The notes under the pieces: generated by a model
What the model saw: only the letters and a program-made list of their open reading frames with translations
What the model was told of the DNA's origin: nothing
The model's database searches: none
Origin: Bremerella sp. P1
GTDB lineage: Bacteria > Planctomycetota > Planctomycetia > Pirellulales > Pirellulaceae
Direction of reading: 5' to 3'
NCBI RefSeq assembly: GCF_028748185.1
Contig: NZ_CP118164.1
Coordinates: forward strand, 4,861,814-4,925,813
DNA: 64,000 nt
Shown here: in pieces, positions 1-9,172 of the stretch
Layout: every line of letters begins with the position of its first letter
Numbering within the stretch: the stretch's first letter is position 1
Program-made: the position numbers and the translations under genes

Positions 1-504
1 AGGCGATCGTCGCCAGGTTCTCGCGAAGATCTTTGGTGGTGTTCTCTCCCTCGGCACGACGCATGGTGTCGAACTTCTCGAGGGCCGCTTTCAGTGTCTT
101 TTCAATTACCGGCCAGGCGTTGAACTGCTCGTCGTCGGTGTCGGTGTTCTCTTGCACCACGCCTGGCAGTTGCAGTACCGAATCGATATGGGGTGTTTCT
201 GATAGCCCCACCTTCTCGCCGAGTTGCCGGATCTGCTGCATGTAGCTTTCCAGCACAGCCGTATCGATGCGGTACTTGTCGGCGGTCACGTCCTGCTTGA
301 TTCGCAAGTTGATCGTGATGGTGCCACGGTTGATAAACTTCCGCGTGACCCCTTCGATCTGTGATTCCAACCCACTGAACAATTCGTTGCCACGCACGGC
401 CAGCTTGAAGTAGCGATTGTTCACCGAACGCACTTCGACCGAAACGGAAACGCCTTCCGCGTGCAGGTGGGCATCGCCATATCCGGTCATGCTCAGCAGC
501 ATGG
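1..504 (-). CDS. yicC: YicC/YloC-family endoribonuclease, N-terminal part (runs off the window)
   Basis: The first 168 codons of a minus-strand gene whose 3' end lies beyond base 1. The N-terminus MLLSMTGYG and the following VEVRSVNNRYFK are the hallmark start of the YicC/YloC family, which in other bacteria are RNA endonucleases linked to RNA turnover and stationary-phase survival. The start at 504 was chosen because the SMTGY motif sits at its usual distance from the initiator; a Met five residues in would cut the motif. It lies downstream of a terminator that closes the tpiA-secG transcript, so it probably has its own promoter between 505 and 560. The C-terminal DUF1732 part is not visible. 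Confidence 0.9.
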
Positions 505-560
505 TTTCTCTCTTCGCGAATCCGCGATGCTAACGTGAATTGGTCAGGAAGGTAACGAAC

Positions 561-593
561 AAAACTTCCCTGGGCTCTGACCTAGGGAAGTTT
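561..593 (-). terminator. Rho-independent terminator after secG
   Basis: A 10-bp perfect stem (562-571 with 584-593) and a 12-nt loop, followed on the minus strand by TTTTG. It sits about 30 nt past the secG stop and closes the tpiA-secG transcript before yicC. Confidence 0.8.
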
Positions 594-623
594 CTGAAGA
601 TGATCAGGCGAATGCCGCGTCAA

Positions 624-1130
624 TTACTCGGCAGGCTTCTCTTCGGTTGACGAGGCATCTCCTTCGGCAGGAGCTGCGGCACCACCATTCGCCGGTGGCT
701 CCAGGTCGGCATCCGACGTGACCTCAGCGGCTCCGCCAGCAGCAGGGGCCGAACCTTCTTCTTCGTCCGATGGAAGCGTCAGTGCGGGACCGCCAGCACC
801 AGGAGTCGTGTCGCCTGGCAGGCCGGTTGCAGCCGGGGCAGCACTACCGCCGGAACCGGTCAGCTTGCTGGCTCCCTGATCTTGCAGGCCCATCGTGGCG
901 AAGATGCACAGCAAGATCCAGAAGACCGCCATGACGACCGTAATCTTGGTGAACGTGTCGCCAGCTTTCGCACCAAAGGCACTCTGGCCACCAGCACCAC
1001 CCAAGGCGCCAGTCAAACCGCCACCACGACCGCGCTGCACGAGCACGACCAGGATCAGGAAGACCGATGTCAACAAAAGCAGCGGGCCAAAAATGTACTG
1101 CAGGAACCCGAAAAGGATGGGACTGGTCAT
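624..1130 (-). CDS. secG: Preprotein translocase subunit SecG with a long acidic tail
   Basis: SecG is the small non-essential subunit of the SecYEG channel in the inner membrane. Residues about 8-32 and 60-82 are hydrophobic segments, joined by the Gly-rich loop [13 protein letters not shown] and followed by [10 protein letters not shown], the standard SecG signature. Usual SecG length is about 75-120 residues; this one has 168 because of a roughly 85-residue tail rich in Ala, Gly, Pro and Glu. It follows tpiA by 89 nt on the same strand and shares its terminator, a tpiA-secG pairing also found in other bacteria. The tail would lie outside the membrane and has no domain I recognise. Confidence 0.93.
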   Translation of the reverse strand: MTSPILFGFLQYIFGPLLLLTSVFLILVVLVQRGRGGGLTGALGGAGGQSAFGAKAGDTFTKITVVMAVFWILLCIFATMGLQDQGASKLTGSGGSAAPAATGLPGDTTPGAGGPALTLPSDEEEGSAPAAGGAAEVTSDADLEPPANGGAAAPAEGDASSTEEKPAE

Positions 1131-1219
1131 GACTGGTTACTTATGAAAACGTCCGTGTCTGGTTTCAAAAGTGGGATCGGCCACGAGTAGCAGATCCCGA
1201 CGGGGGAATGGGGTAACGA

Positions 1220-1975
1220 CTAAGCTTGCGCTCCGGCGATGATGCCGAGGAAGCTGTCTGCTTTGAGCGAGGCACCACCGACCAGGGCACCGTCAATGTT
1301 CGGTTGCGAAAGCAGTTCAGCGGCGTTGTCCGGCTTCACGCTTCCGCCGTACTGAATGCGAACCGACTCGCTGACGGCTTCGCCGTACTTGGCGGTCATC
1401 AGGGCACGAATGCCGGCGTGAACTTCTTCGGCTTGCTCAGGCGTAGCGACCTTGCCGGTACCAATGGCCCAAACAGGTTCGTAAGCGATGACGACCGAAT
1501 CCATTTGCTCGGCGGTAACGCCAGCCAGGCTACCGTACATTTGCTCGGCGACCACGTCGGCGGTCTTGCCCGATTCACGTTCTTCCAGCAGTTCACCAAC
1601 GCAGACGATCGGCGTCAGGCCAGCAGCCAGAACAGCATGCACCTTCTTGCAGACGTCGGCATTCGATTCGCCGAAAATGTGACGGCGTTCGCTGTGGCCG
1701 AGGATCACGTATTGGCAACCGATGTCCTTGGCCATGGCAGCCGAGATTTCACCGGTGAAAGCCCCGGAGGCTTCGTGGTAGCAGTTCTGAGCACCGACAC
1801 CCACTTTGCCGCCTGCGGCAGTGGCGACGGCATCGAGATAAACGCTAGGAGCACAAACGGCAACTTCAACTGCGTCGCCAGCCGTGTTGCCTTCAGCAAC
1901 GCCTTTCACCAAAGCGACCCCGTCGGCCTTGGTGGTGTTCATTTTCCAGTTACCTGCAATGAAAGGACGTCTCAC
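1220..1975 (-). CDS. tpiA: Triose-phosphate isomerase
   Basis: Glycolytic/gluconeogenic enzyme interconverting dihydroxyacetone phosphate and glyceraldehyde 3-phosphate in the cytoplasm. At 251 residues it has the normal length of a TIM barrel. The N-terminal GNWKMN carries the substrate-binding Asn and Lys, GHSERR carries the electrophilic His, and YEPVWAIGTGK carries the catalytic Glu and the flexible loop 6. The C-terminal YGGSVKPDN and GALVGGASL phosphate-binding segments are intact. It is the first gene of a likely two-gene unit with secG. Confidence 0.98.
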   Translation of the reverse strand: MRRPFIAGNWKMNTTKADGVALVKGVAEGNTAGDAVEVAVCAPSVYLDAVATAAGGKVGVGAQNCYHEASGAFTGEISAAMAKDIGCQYVILGHSERRHIFGESNADVCKKVHAVLAAGLTPIVCVGELLEERESGKTADVVAEQMYGSLAGVTAEQMDSVVIAYEPVWAIGTGKVATPEQAEEVHAGIRALMTAKYGEAVSESVRIQYGGSVKPDNAAELLSQPNIDGALVGGASLKADSFLGIIAGAQA

Positions 1976-2223
1976 CCGTCGTTCTCCCTTCGGACCGCCT
2001 TGGCCGATGAAATAGCAATGACTCAGAACGCTCTAAGTCGTGTTGTCGGTTCACAATGAAACCCAACAATATAGCAGAGTGCTTGCATGGTCGTCGAGGT
2101 CACCTACGCCCCAGTTAGCGGAGAAAATCGCGATCCCCAAAGCACGGTTTGCAGGGGCTCGATCCACCGGAAAACAGGCAAAATCGCCGAGGGATTGAGT
2201 TCTTTTCCCGCCGCGTGGTGGGC

Positions 2224-3312
2224 TTAGTTGACCGGTTCGGTCTTCTGGTACGAGCCCAGCACTTCCAGTCGCAGGGTTTTCTTTTCGAGGGCGCTCACCG
2301 TCCGGCGGAGTTTCAGCTCGCTGCAGTGCCCCTCCATTTCGACGAAAAAGAGGTACTCCTCAGGGGCGTTTGCCACCGGGAACGACTCGATCCAGGTCAG
2401 ATTCAGGCGGTTCTTCTTGAAGATGTTCATCGCGTCGGCCAGGGCCCCAGGCTTGTGCTCGGTCTGGAAGAGCAGGGCGGTCTTGTCGTTGCCCGTCTTG
2501 GGACCCATCTCGTGTGAGATTACCGCGAAACGGGTGATGTTGTTCGGGTTGTCCTCGATGTTCGAGGCGATCGTTTCCAAGTTGTAATTGATGCCAGCGG
2601 CACGACTTGCGATCGCGGCGGCACCTTCTTTCTGGGCAGCCAGCTGAGCGGCAGCCGCCGTGCTGGTCATTTCAATCGGTCGGGCAGCTGGCAAGTGCTT
2701 GGCCAGCCAATTACGACACTGCGAAAGAGCCTGGGGCTTGCTGAAGACCTCTTTGATCTCCTCTCGGTTGCATTTGGCCAGCAGTTGGTGATGGATGTGA
2801 AGCTTCACCTCGCCGCAGATCTTGGTGGGGTGTTTGGCAAACATCTCGAGCGTGTCGGTCACGCGGCCATCGTTGGAGTTCTCGACCGGAACCAGCCCGA
2901 AATCGGCCTGGTTGCGCTGAATCTCCTCGAATACGGTCGCGATCGTGGCGACCGGGCTGTAATCGGCATTGGCCCCGAACTTTTCCACCGCTGCCTGGTG
3001 CGAATAGCTGTATTGTGGCCCCAGGTAGGCAATACGAAGCCGCCGCGAAGCACTCCGGCAAAGGCTTAAAACTTCCTGCAGCACGGGCGAGACGGCCTCG
3101 CTCGACAGGTTGGTCTTGTTCGCCTTGAGCAGCTGCTGAAGTTCGGTCTCTTCGCTGCTCAGCTGCTGTTCGATCGTCTTACCGGGCTCGGACTGGACCA
3201 TCTTCTGGCAGGTGTCGACTCGTTTGGCCAGCAGCGTCAAAAGCTGCTGATCCATCTTGGCGATCGTCTTTTGCAGGTCGGTTGAAGAGGTCTTGCGAGG
3301 TGTCTTGGCCAT
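2224..3312 (-). CDS. pheA: Bifunctional chorismate mutase/prephenate dehydratase (P-protein)
   Basis: Converts chorismate to prephenate and then to phenylpyruvate for phenylalanine synthesis. The order is a chorismate-mutase-like helical domain (about residues 10-95, with MDQQLLTLLAKRV), a prephenate dehydratase domain from IAYLGPQYSYSHQAA to the catalytic NITRFAVI, and a C-terminal ACT domain from TALLFQTEHKPGALA. The start at 3312 (MAKTPRK) was preferred over 3381 because the extra 23 residues fit no family feature; the evidence is not decisive. The ACT domain has ESFP where most homologues have ESRP, a motif tied to phenylalanine binding, so feedback control may differ. It stands alone, 248 nt upstream of tpiA in the direction of transcription. 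Confidence 0.93.
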   Translation of the reverse strand: MAKTPRKTSSTDLQKTIAKMDQQLLTLLAKRVDTCQKMVQSEPGKTIEQQLSSEETELQQLLKANKTNLSSEAVSPVLQEVLSLCRSASRRLRIAYLGPQYSYSHQAAVEKFGANADYSPVATIATVFEEIQRNQADFGLVPVENSNDGRVTDTLEMFAKHPTKICGEVKLHIHHQLLAKCNREEIKEVFSKPQALSQCRNWLAKHLPAARPIEMTSTAAAAQLAAQKEGAAAIASRAAGINYNLETIASNIEDNPNNITRFAVISHEMGPKTGNDKTALLFQTEHKPGALADAMNIFKKNRLNLTWIESFPVANAPEEYLFFVEMEGHCSELKLRRTVSALEKKTLRLEVLGSYQKTEPVN

Positions 3313-3793
3313 CGGGCTGTGCCTGGAATATGAGAATCTTGGCATCTGGCCGCTGAAGGCCTGATGCTGGGGAATCACCAAGGGTGGGTATGTCGTTTGT
3401 CAGTCGCCGCTTCCCGGTTGCGAGCTGGGTGCATGAGAAGCGGATAATGCATCATAACTCATCTTTTTCCGCCATAAATCTAGCTCACACGAGACTTTGT
3501 GGCAATTCGCTGCCATTTTGGCAGAGAATCCGGGTTCAAATCGGCGTCGCTCGGAGAGGGTAAAAAATAGCGTTGATGTAAGTCATTGTATTGCAATTGG
3601 TTGCGGAAAATCGAGAGCCCTTTTGGACAGTTTTGGCATACCTCTTGCATTTACGTTGGTCAATCTCAAGCCACGGTCAGTCCCGGCATGAGAGAAACAC
3701 AAACAGCTTGGTCTGGGTTCACGCTCAGGCTCACAACATAAAACGTCTCACGCCTTCCCGGCGCGAAATTTACGAAAGAAAGAGGTGACCACT
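3313..3793. other. Divergent intergenic region between pheA and dnaK
   Basis: A 481-bp stretch between the divergent starts of pheA and dnaK, with no credible gene; short frames here lack homology features. It must hold the promoters of both genes. A sigma-54-type element at 3633-3649 and a Shine-Dalgarno AGAGG at 3781-3785 are the only signals I can support. No CIRCE operator was found. Confidence 0.6.
3633..3649 (+). promoter_or_regulatory. Candidate sigma-54 (-24/-12) promoter of dnaK
   Basis: The sequence TTGGCATACCTCTTGCA matches the sigma-54 consensus YTGGCACGRNNNTTGCW with invariant GG at 3635-3636 and GC at 3647-3648, ten bases apart as required. Transcription would start near 3660, leaving a leader of about 130 nt before dnaK. 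An enhancer-binding-protein site was not identified. Bacterial dnaK genes usually rely on sigma-32, CIRCE/HrcA or HspR, so this would be unusual control if real. Confidence 0.5.
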
Positions 3794-5740
3794 ATGGCAC
3801 AAGGCGAAGTGATTATTGGGATCGACCTCGGTACCACCAACTCGGTGGTCGCGGTCATGGAAGGTTCGGAAGCCAAGGTGATTCCGAACGCCGAAGGAAG
3901 TCGGCTCACGCCGAGCGTCGTTGGCTACACCGACAAGGGAGAAGTCCTTGTTGGCGAACCAGCTCGTCGTCAGGCGGTGACCAATCCTACCAAAACCGTT
4001 TACTCCATCAAACGATTCATGGGTCGTCGTCACAGCGAAGTCGGCTCGGAAGAGAAGATGGTTCCTTACAAGGTCGTCGGCAGCGCAGACGAATACGTCA
4101 AGGTTCAGATCGGCGACAACGAATTCACCCCACCGGAAGTCTCGGCCAAGGTTCTGCAAAAGCTGAAAGCCGCCGCCGAAAGCTACCTGGGGCACAAAGT
4201 CAGTAAGGCCGTGATTACGGTGCCTGCTTACTTTAACGACGCTCAGCGTCAGGCAACCAAAGACGCCGGCCAGATCGCCGGGCTCGAAGTTGCTCGTATC
4301 ATCAACGAACCAACCGCAGCCGCTTTGGCTTACGGCTTGGGTAAGAACAAGGCCGAGAAGATCGCCGTGTTCGACCTTGGTGGTGGTACGTTCGACATCT
4401 CGATCCTGGAAGTCTCGCCACCAGAAGATGGCGATGACGGCGGTCGAACCGTGTTTGAGGTGATCAGCACCAACGGTGATACGCACCTCGGTGGTGACGA
4501 CTTCGACGAGAAGCTGATCAACTACGTGGCCGAACAGTTCGAGAAGGACAACGGTATCGACCTGCGTAAGGATCAGATGGCCCTGCAGCGTCTGCAAGAA
4601 GCCTGTGAAAAGGCGAAGAAGGAACTCAGTGGCCAGGCCTCGACCGACATTAACCTGCCGTTCATCACGGCGGATGCGTCCGGTCCGAAGCACTTGCAGC
4701 TGACCATCAGCCGCAGCCAGTTCGAGCAGATGACCGACGACCTCATCGAGCGTTGTCGCATTCCAGTCGAAAAGGCCCTGAAGGATGCCAACCTTTCGCC
4801 CAGCGATATCGACGAAGTCGTGCTGGTCGGTGGTTCGACCCGTATCCCGAAGGTTCAGGAGATGGTCAAGAAGATCTTCGCCAAGGAACCACACAAGGGT
4901 GTGAATCCTGACGAAGTCGTCGCGGCTGGTGCTGCGATCCAAGGTAGCGTGTTGGCCGAAGGTGGCCGTAAGGACGTGCTGCTGTTGGACGTCACTCCGC
5001 TCTCGCTCGGTATCGAAACGCTCGGTGGTGTGTTCACCAAGTTGGTTGAACGCAACACGACGATTCCGACCGAGAAGAAGCAGACCTTCAGCACGGCCGA
5101 AGACAATCAGGCTGCGGTGACTGTTCGCGTGTTCCAGGGTGAACGCCCGATGGCTGCCGACAACCGCTTGCTCGACGAGTTCAACCTGGACGGTATCGCT
5201 CCTGCTCCGCGTGGTATGCCACAGATCGAAGTCAAGTTTGACATCGACCAGAACGGTATCCTCAACGTGGGTGCTAAGGACCTGGGAACCGGCAAGGAAA
5301 TGAAGGTCGAGATCAAGCAGAGCTCGGGTCTCTCGAAGGAAGAAATCGATCGGATGCAGAAGGACGCCGAAGAACACGCCGCCGAAGATAAGCGGAAGCG
5401 TGAACTGGCCGAAGCCCGCAACGAAGCCGAATCGAACTGCTTCCAACTCGAGAAGCTGATCAAGGATGCCGGCGACAAGATCTCCGACAACGACAAAGCT
5501 CCCCTGGAAGCTGCGATCAACAAGGTTCGCGAAGCCGCCAAGGGAGAAGACGTCGAGGCGATCAAGTCCGCCATCAGCGAACTGGAAGCTGCTTCGCACG
5601 CGGTCAGCAAGATCCTGTACGAAGCCGCCGCTGCCAACAATCCGGAAGCTGCCGAAGGTGGGGAAGCCCCCAGCGGTGAAGCCAAGGACGGAGGCGACGA
5701 CGACGCGATCGATGCCGAGTTCGAGGTCAAGAAGGACTAA
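3794..5740 (+). CDS. dnaK: Molecular chaperone DnaK (Hsp70)
   Basis: ATP-dependent Hsp70 chaperone of the cytoplasm. The nucleotide-binding domain begins with [11 protein letters not shown], has DLGGGTFD and [13 protein letters not shown], and ends near residue 385. The substrate-binding domain follows the linker [14 protein letters not shown], and the lid ends in an acidic tail [12 protein letters not shown] similar to the usual EEVDAEF end. The length of 648 fits the family. The ATG at 3794 has AGAGG eight bases upstream; the in-frame GTG at 3785 overlaps that site, so I rejected it. No grpE or dnaJ lies beside it; the next gene, clpB, is its usual partner in disaggregation but is separated by a terminator. 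Confidence 0.98.
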   Translation: MAQGEVIIGIDLGTTNSVVAVMEGSEAKVIPNAEGSRLTPSVVGYTDKGEVLVGEPARRQAVTNPTKTVYSIKRFMGRRHSEVGSEEKMVPYKVVGSADEYVKVQIGDNEFTPPEVSAKVLQKLKAAAESYLGHKVSKAVITVPAYFNDAQRQATKDAGQIAGLEVARIINEPTAAALAYGLGKNKAEKIAVFDLGGGTFDISILEVSPPEDGDDGGRTVFEVISTNGDTHLGGDDFDEKLINYVAEQFEKDNGIDLRKDQMALQRLQEACEKAKKELSGQASTDINLPFITADASGPKHLQLTISRSQFEQMTDDLIERCRIPVEKALKDANLSPSDIDEVVLVGGSTRIPKVQEMVKKIFAKEPHKGVNPDEVVAAGAAIQGSVLAEGGRKDVLLLDVTPLSLGIETLGGVFTKLVERNTTIPTEKKQTFSTAEDNQAAVTVRVFQGERPMAADNRLLDEFNLDGIAPAPRGMPQIEVKFDIDQNGILNVGAKDLGTGKEMKVEIKQSSGLSKEEIDRMQKDAEEHAAEDKRKRELAEARNEAESNCFQLEKLIKDAGDKISDNDKAPLEAAINKVREAAKGEDVEAIKSAISELEAASHAVSKILYEAAAANNPEAAEGGEAPSGEAKDGGDDDAIDAEFEVKKD

Positions 5741-5805
5741 CCCTTCCTGATCCAGCGATGCTTGGAAAAAGCCCGGGCATCGCGAACTTCAGTTTGTGAT
5801 AATCA

Positions 5806-5838
5806 AGGGCTGGGGCCGCAAGGTACCCGGCCCTTTTT
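5806..5838 (+). terminator. Rho-independent terminator after dnaK
   Basis: A GC-rich stem (AGGGCTGGG with CCCGGCCCT, one mismatch) about 65 nt past the dnaK stop, followed by TTTTT at 5834-5838. It separates dnaK from clpB transcription. Confidence 0.8.
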
Positions 5839-6109
5839 ATGGACTGATCGAACCTGTCGGGTCGAAAGTCCTAGCCCCCGACGGGCAAGCGTGAGGAAGG
5901 GAATTCATGTTGGGAATGCCGCTTCAGAAAGTTGGATTCATGAGCCTATTTCAAACGCAAAGTTATTTACTTTTCAGAGGCGATATTCAGCGTTTTCGGT
6001 GAGCCATTGGGCCGTTGCAAACGTAAAGAATTACACAACAACTAACTTAACAATCAACTCGGAGTGCTAATCCAAAAACACACCCGATTCAACATAAAAG
6101 GAAACCATC
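5839..6109 (+). other. clpB leader region, no gene seen
   Basis: About 270 bp between the dnaK terminator and clpB, AT-richer than its surroundings. A lone GAGTGCTAA at 6062-6070 equals the right half of a CIRCE operator, but the expected left half nine bases upstream is absent. The clpB ribosome binding site AAAGGA lies at about 6097-6102. No other signal is supported. Confidence 0.5.
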
Positions 6110-8788
6110 ATGACACCACGATTCGATAAGTTCACCATAAAAGCTCAGGAAGCCGTTCAGCTGGCTCAGCAGATGGCTACCGAGGCTCGTAACACGGCCC
6201 TGTCGCCACTCCACTTGCTCGCTGCGCTCTTGAAAGAGGACGGCGGTATCGTTCGCCCGCTTCTGGAGAAGATGGGCGCGAATCGTGGGCAGTTAGAGTC
6301 GATGGTCAAGTCCGAGATCGGACGGCTGTCGACGGTAACCGGTGGCGATGGGCAGCTGCGTCTGTCGAGCGAACTTGATCAGGTTTTTCAGGCAGCCCAA
6401 AAACAAGCCGACACGATGAAGGACGAGTTTGTCTCGACCGAGCATCTGATGCTGGCCCTTACGCAGGTTGCCTCGAAAGCGAAGGACCTGTTACAGGTCA
6501 ACGCGGTCACCGAGAAAGACATCCTGGCGGCGCTGCGGGAAGTCCGTGGGAGCTCGCGGGTCACCTCCGAGAACCCGGAAGATACCTTCCAGGCACTGCA
6601 AAAGTACGGCATCGACCTGGTCGAGCGAGCTGAGAAAGGGAAGCTCGATCCGGTCATCGGCCGCGACGAAGAGATCCGCCGCACGGTTCAGGTTCTCTCG
6701 CGTCGTACCAAGAACAACCCCGTGCTGATCGGAGAGCCAGGCGTCGGTAAGACGGCCATCGCCGAAGGGCTGGCGCTCCGCATTGTGCAGGGGGACGTGC
6801 CGCAGAGCCTCAAGAACAAGCGTGTCATCGCGCTTGATATGGGTGCGCTCGTGGCCGGTGCGAAGTTCCGCGGCGAGTTCGAGGAACGCCTGAAAGCAGT
6901 GCTGAAGGAAGTTCAGGACTCGCAGGGAAGTGTCGTGCTGTTCATCGACGAACTGCACACCGTCGTCGGAGCTGGTAAAGCGGAAGGGGGTGCCGATGCA
7001 GCGAACCTCTTGAAGCCGGCCCTGGCTCGCGGTGAGCTGCGATGTATCGGTGCAACCACGCTTGACGAGTATCGTCAGTACATCGAAAAGGACGCGGCCC
7101 TCGAACGTCGTTTTCAGCCGGTGTATGTCGGCGAGCCTTCGATCGAAGACACCATCGCGATTCTGCGTGGTCTGAAGCCACGTTACGAAGCGCATCATGG
7201 CGTGAAGATCAAGGACTCGGCACTGGTTGCTGCGGCTAAGCTTTCCGATCGCTACATCACCGATCGATTCCTGCCTGACAAGGCGATCGACCTGGTGGAC
7301 GAAGCTTCGAGCCGACTGGCCATCGAATTGGAAAGCGTGCCGGCCGAGATCGATCAGGTGCAGCGTCGTTTGACGCAGTTGCAGCTGGCCGATCGTCAGC
7401 TTGCCGAAGAAACCGAAGAAGGTGCCATCCAGCGTCGCGAAGAGATTCAAGACGAAATGGAAGAGGCCAAACGGCAGTTGGCCAGCCTGCGAGAGCAGTG
7501 GGAAGCCGAGAAGCTCGGTATGGGTGACGTCGCTCAGATTCGCGAAGAACTGGCCGCGACCGATCTCGAGTACTCGCGGCTTCACGCATCCATTCAGGAA
7601 ACCCAATCGGCCGGGCAACCGGTTTCTGAAAGGGATTACCAACAACTGTTCGAGCTGCAGAAGAAACACGATGCACTCGTTCAGCGGATGGAAGCCGAAA
7701 GCGAGCACGAGGCCGAGAAGGACGAAGCCAAGAGCGAGCGACGTTTGCTTCGCGAGCAGGTCACCGAGGACGAAATTGCCGAAGTGGTCAGCCAATGGAC
7801 GGGCGTTCCGATTGCCAAGATGTTGGAAACGGAACGAGCCAAGCTGTTGGTGCTCGAAGAACGTCTGCATCAGCGCGTCGTCGGTCAGGACGAGGCCGTG
7901 GTGGCCGTGGCCAACGCGGTGCGTCGCAGCCGTAGCGGTTTGCAGTCTGCCAATCGTCCGGTCGGTTCGTTCATCTTCCTGGGCCCAACGGGCGTCGGTA
8001 AGACCGAACTGTGCAAGGCATTGGCCGAAGCTCTGTTCGATGACGAGCACGCGATGGTCCGTATCGACATGAGCGAGTACATGGAACGTCACGCCGTGAG
8101 TCGACTAATCGGGGCACCTCCCGGATACGTCGGCTACGAAGAAGGAGGCAAGCTGACCGAAGCCGTGCGGCGGCGTCCTTACAGCGTGATCCTGCTCGAC
8201 GAAATCGAGAAGGCCCATCACGATGTGTTCAACATCTTATTGCAAGTGCTGGATGATGGCCGCTTGACCGACAACCACGGTCACACGGTCGACTTCACCA
8301 ACACGATTGTGGTGATGACGAGCAACATCGGTAGCCAGTCGATTCAGCAGATTGCCCAGGAAGGTGGAAGCGACGAAGAGATTCGCGATGCCGCCCAGGC
8401 CAACCTGCGAACGAAGTTCCTGCCCGAGTTCCTGAACCGGATTGATGACATCATTGTCTTCAAGCCGCTCGTGAAGGAACAGATTCGTACGATCGTCGAT
8501 TTCCAAACCCAAGGCTTGGCCCATCAGCTGGCCGAACAGGGAATGGAATTGGTGGTCGACGATGCGGCCAAGGACGCGCTGGCGGAAGAAGGTTTCGACC
8601 CGCTGTACGGGGCACGTCCTCTGAAGCGAGTCATCCAGAACCGTCTGCAAAACCAGTTGGCTACGCTACTGTTGAAAGGCGACTTCAAGGATGGCGACCG
8701 GATCACGGTTGGCTACGACGGCACCGAGTACACGTTTACACGGTCGACCGCCGGGGCCAGCACGGTCGAATCCGCCACGGTCAGCTAA
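6110..8788 (+). CDS. clpB: ATP-dependent disaggregase ClpB
   Basis: Hexameric AAA+ chaperone that pulls proteins out of aggregates together with DnaK. The N-terminal Clp_N repeats cover about residues 1-145. AAA module 1 has Walker A GEPGVGKT at 208-215 and the Walker B region [11 protein letters not shown] long charged coiled-coil middle domain (about 400-530) distinguishes ClpB from ClpA/ClpC. AAA module 2 has Walker A GPTGVGKT near residue 625 and [11 protein letters not shown]. At 892 residues it is slightly longer than most ClpB proteins. The start at 6110 is supported by AAAGGA just upstream. It has its own leader after the dnaK terminator. Confidence 0.98.
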   Translation: MTPRFDKFTIKAQEAVQLAQQMATEARNTALSPLHLLAALLKEDGGIVRPLLEKMGANRGQLESMVKSEIGRLSTVTGGDGQLRLSSELDQVFQAAQKQADTMKDEFVSTEHLMLALTQVASKAKDLLQVNAVTEKDILAALREVRGSSRVTSENPEDTFQALQKYGIDLVERAEKGKLDPVIGRDEEIRRTVQVLSRRTKNNPVLIGEPGVGKTAIAEGLALRIVQGDVPQSLKNKRVIALDMGALVAGAKFRGEFEERLKAVLKEVQDSQGSVVLFIDELHTVVGAGKAEGGADAANLLKPALARGELRCIGATTLDEYRQYIEKDAALERRFQPVYVGEPSIEDTIAILRGLKPRYEAHHGVKIKDSALVAAAKLSDRYITDRFLPDKAIDLVDEASSRLAIELESVPAEIDQVQRRLTQLQLADRQLAEETEEGAIQRREEIQDEMEEAKRQLASLREQWEAEKLGMGDVAQIREELAATDLEYSRLHASIQETQSAGQPVSERDYQQLFELQKKHDALVQRMEAESEHEAEKDEAKSERRLLREQVTEDEIAEVVSQWTGVPIAKMLETERAKLLVLEERLHQRVVGQDEAVVAVANAVRRSRSGLQSANRPVGSFIFLGPTGVGKTELCKALAEALFDDEHAMVRIDMSEYMERHAVSRLIGAPPGYVGYEEGGKLTEAVRRRPYSVILLDEIEKAHHDVFNILLQVLDDGRLTDNHGHTVDFTNTIVVMTSNIGSQSIQQIAQEGGSDEEIRDAAQANLRTKFLPEFLNRIDDIIVFKPLVKEQIRTIVDFQTQGLAHQLAEQGMELVVDDAAKDALAEEGFDPLYGARPLKRVIQNRLQNQLATLLLKGDFKDGDRITVGYDGTEYTFTRSTAGASTVESATVS

Positions 8789-8815
8789 GCCTGGCCAATT
8801 GACGTAAGTTTTGAC

Positions 8816-8854
8816 TGGGGACGCGATTTGGAGTATTTTCCTGTCGCGTCCCCA
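8816..8854 (+). terminator. Hairpin downstream of clpB
   Basis: An 11-bp perfect stem (8816-8826 TGGGGACGCGA with 8844-8854) and a 17-nt loop, 28 nt past the clpB stop. The trailing sequence AATTTGTTTC is only weakly T-rich, so it is a probable rather than certain terminator. Confidence 0.6.
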
Positions 8855-8926
8855 ATTTGTTTCTTGCCCTAGCGAATACCCTGGCGAGTCGAGCAATAGG
8901 CGCACATTTCCGTAAGGGACCTACTG

Positions 8927-9145
8927 ATGGGCATCGGAATCTTTTTGTTCGTATTTATTGTCATCGTCGGGATCGCCGCGGTGATCGCCACGTTTAATGC
9001 CAGCCGGAGTCGCCGAAAGCGACGGTCGCGTGAGGATACCTCGAGTGGTTGGGAATTTCCTTTCCTCTTCGGCGGTGATTGGGGTGGCAGTGACGATAAC
9101 GACGGTGGCTGGTTTGATGGTGGAGACTTTGATGTCGGCGACTGA
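8927..9145 (+). CDS. Small single-pass membrane protein with a Gly/Asp-rich tail
   Basis: A 72-residue protein I do not recognise. Residues 3-22 form one strongly hydrophobic segment, followed by a cluster of basic residues (SRSRRKRRSR) that would keep the C-terminus in the cytoplasm. The rest is low complexity, rich in Gly, Asp, Phe and Trp (FGGDWGGSDDNDGG), resembling the Gly-rich ends of some small membrane proteins. It ends 28 nt before the ATG of the membrane-anchored acetyltransferase, with the same orientation, suggesting co-transcription. The composition and tight spacing make it likely to be real. Confidence 0.6.
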   Translation: MGIGIFLFVFIVIVGIAAVIATFNASRSRRKRRSREDTSSGWEFPFLFGGDWGGSDDNDGGWFDGGDFDVGD

Positions 9146-9172
9146 TAATTGCTGGCACCAGAATATATCAAT

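Noticed and set aside
3530-3560. A tRNA T-arm-like GGGTTCAAATC upstream of dnaK
   Set aside because: The flanking bases do not form the 5-bp T stem, and there is no acceptor or anticodon arm.
3770-5599. A 609-codon antisense frame over dnaK
   Set aside because: Same cause: biased codon use of a highly expressed gene. No signal or domain is visible.
6062-6070. CIRCE operator before clpB
   Set aside because: Only the right half GAGTGCTAA is present; the nine-base-spaced left half does not match TTAGCACTC.
5762-6070. A 102-codon frame after dnaK
   Set aside because: It runs straight through the dnaK terminator and has no ribosome site or domain.
6491-8092. A 533-codon antisense frame over clpB
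   Set aside because: Antisense shadow of ClpB motifs, without a start signal or known domain.
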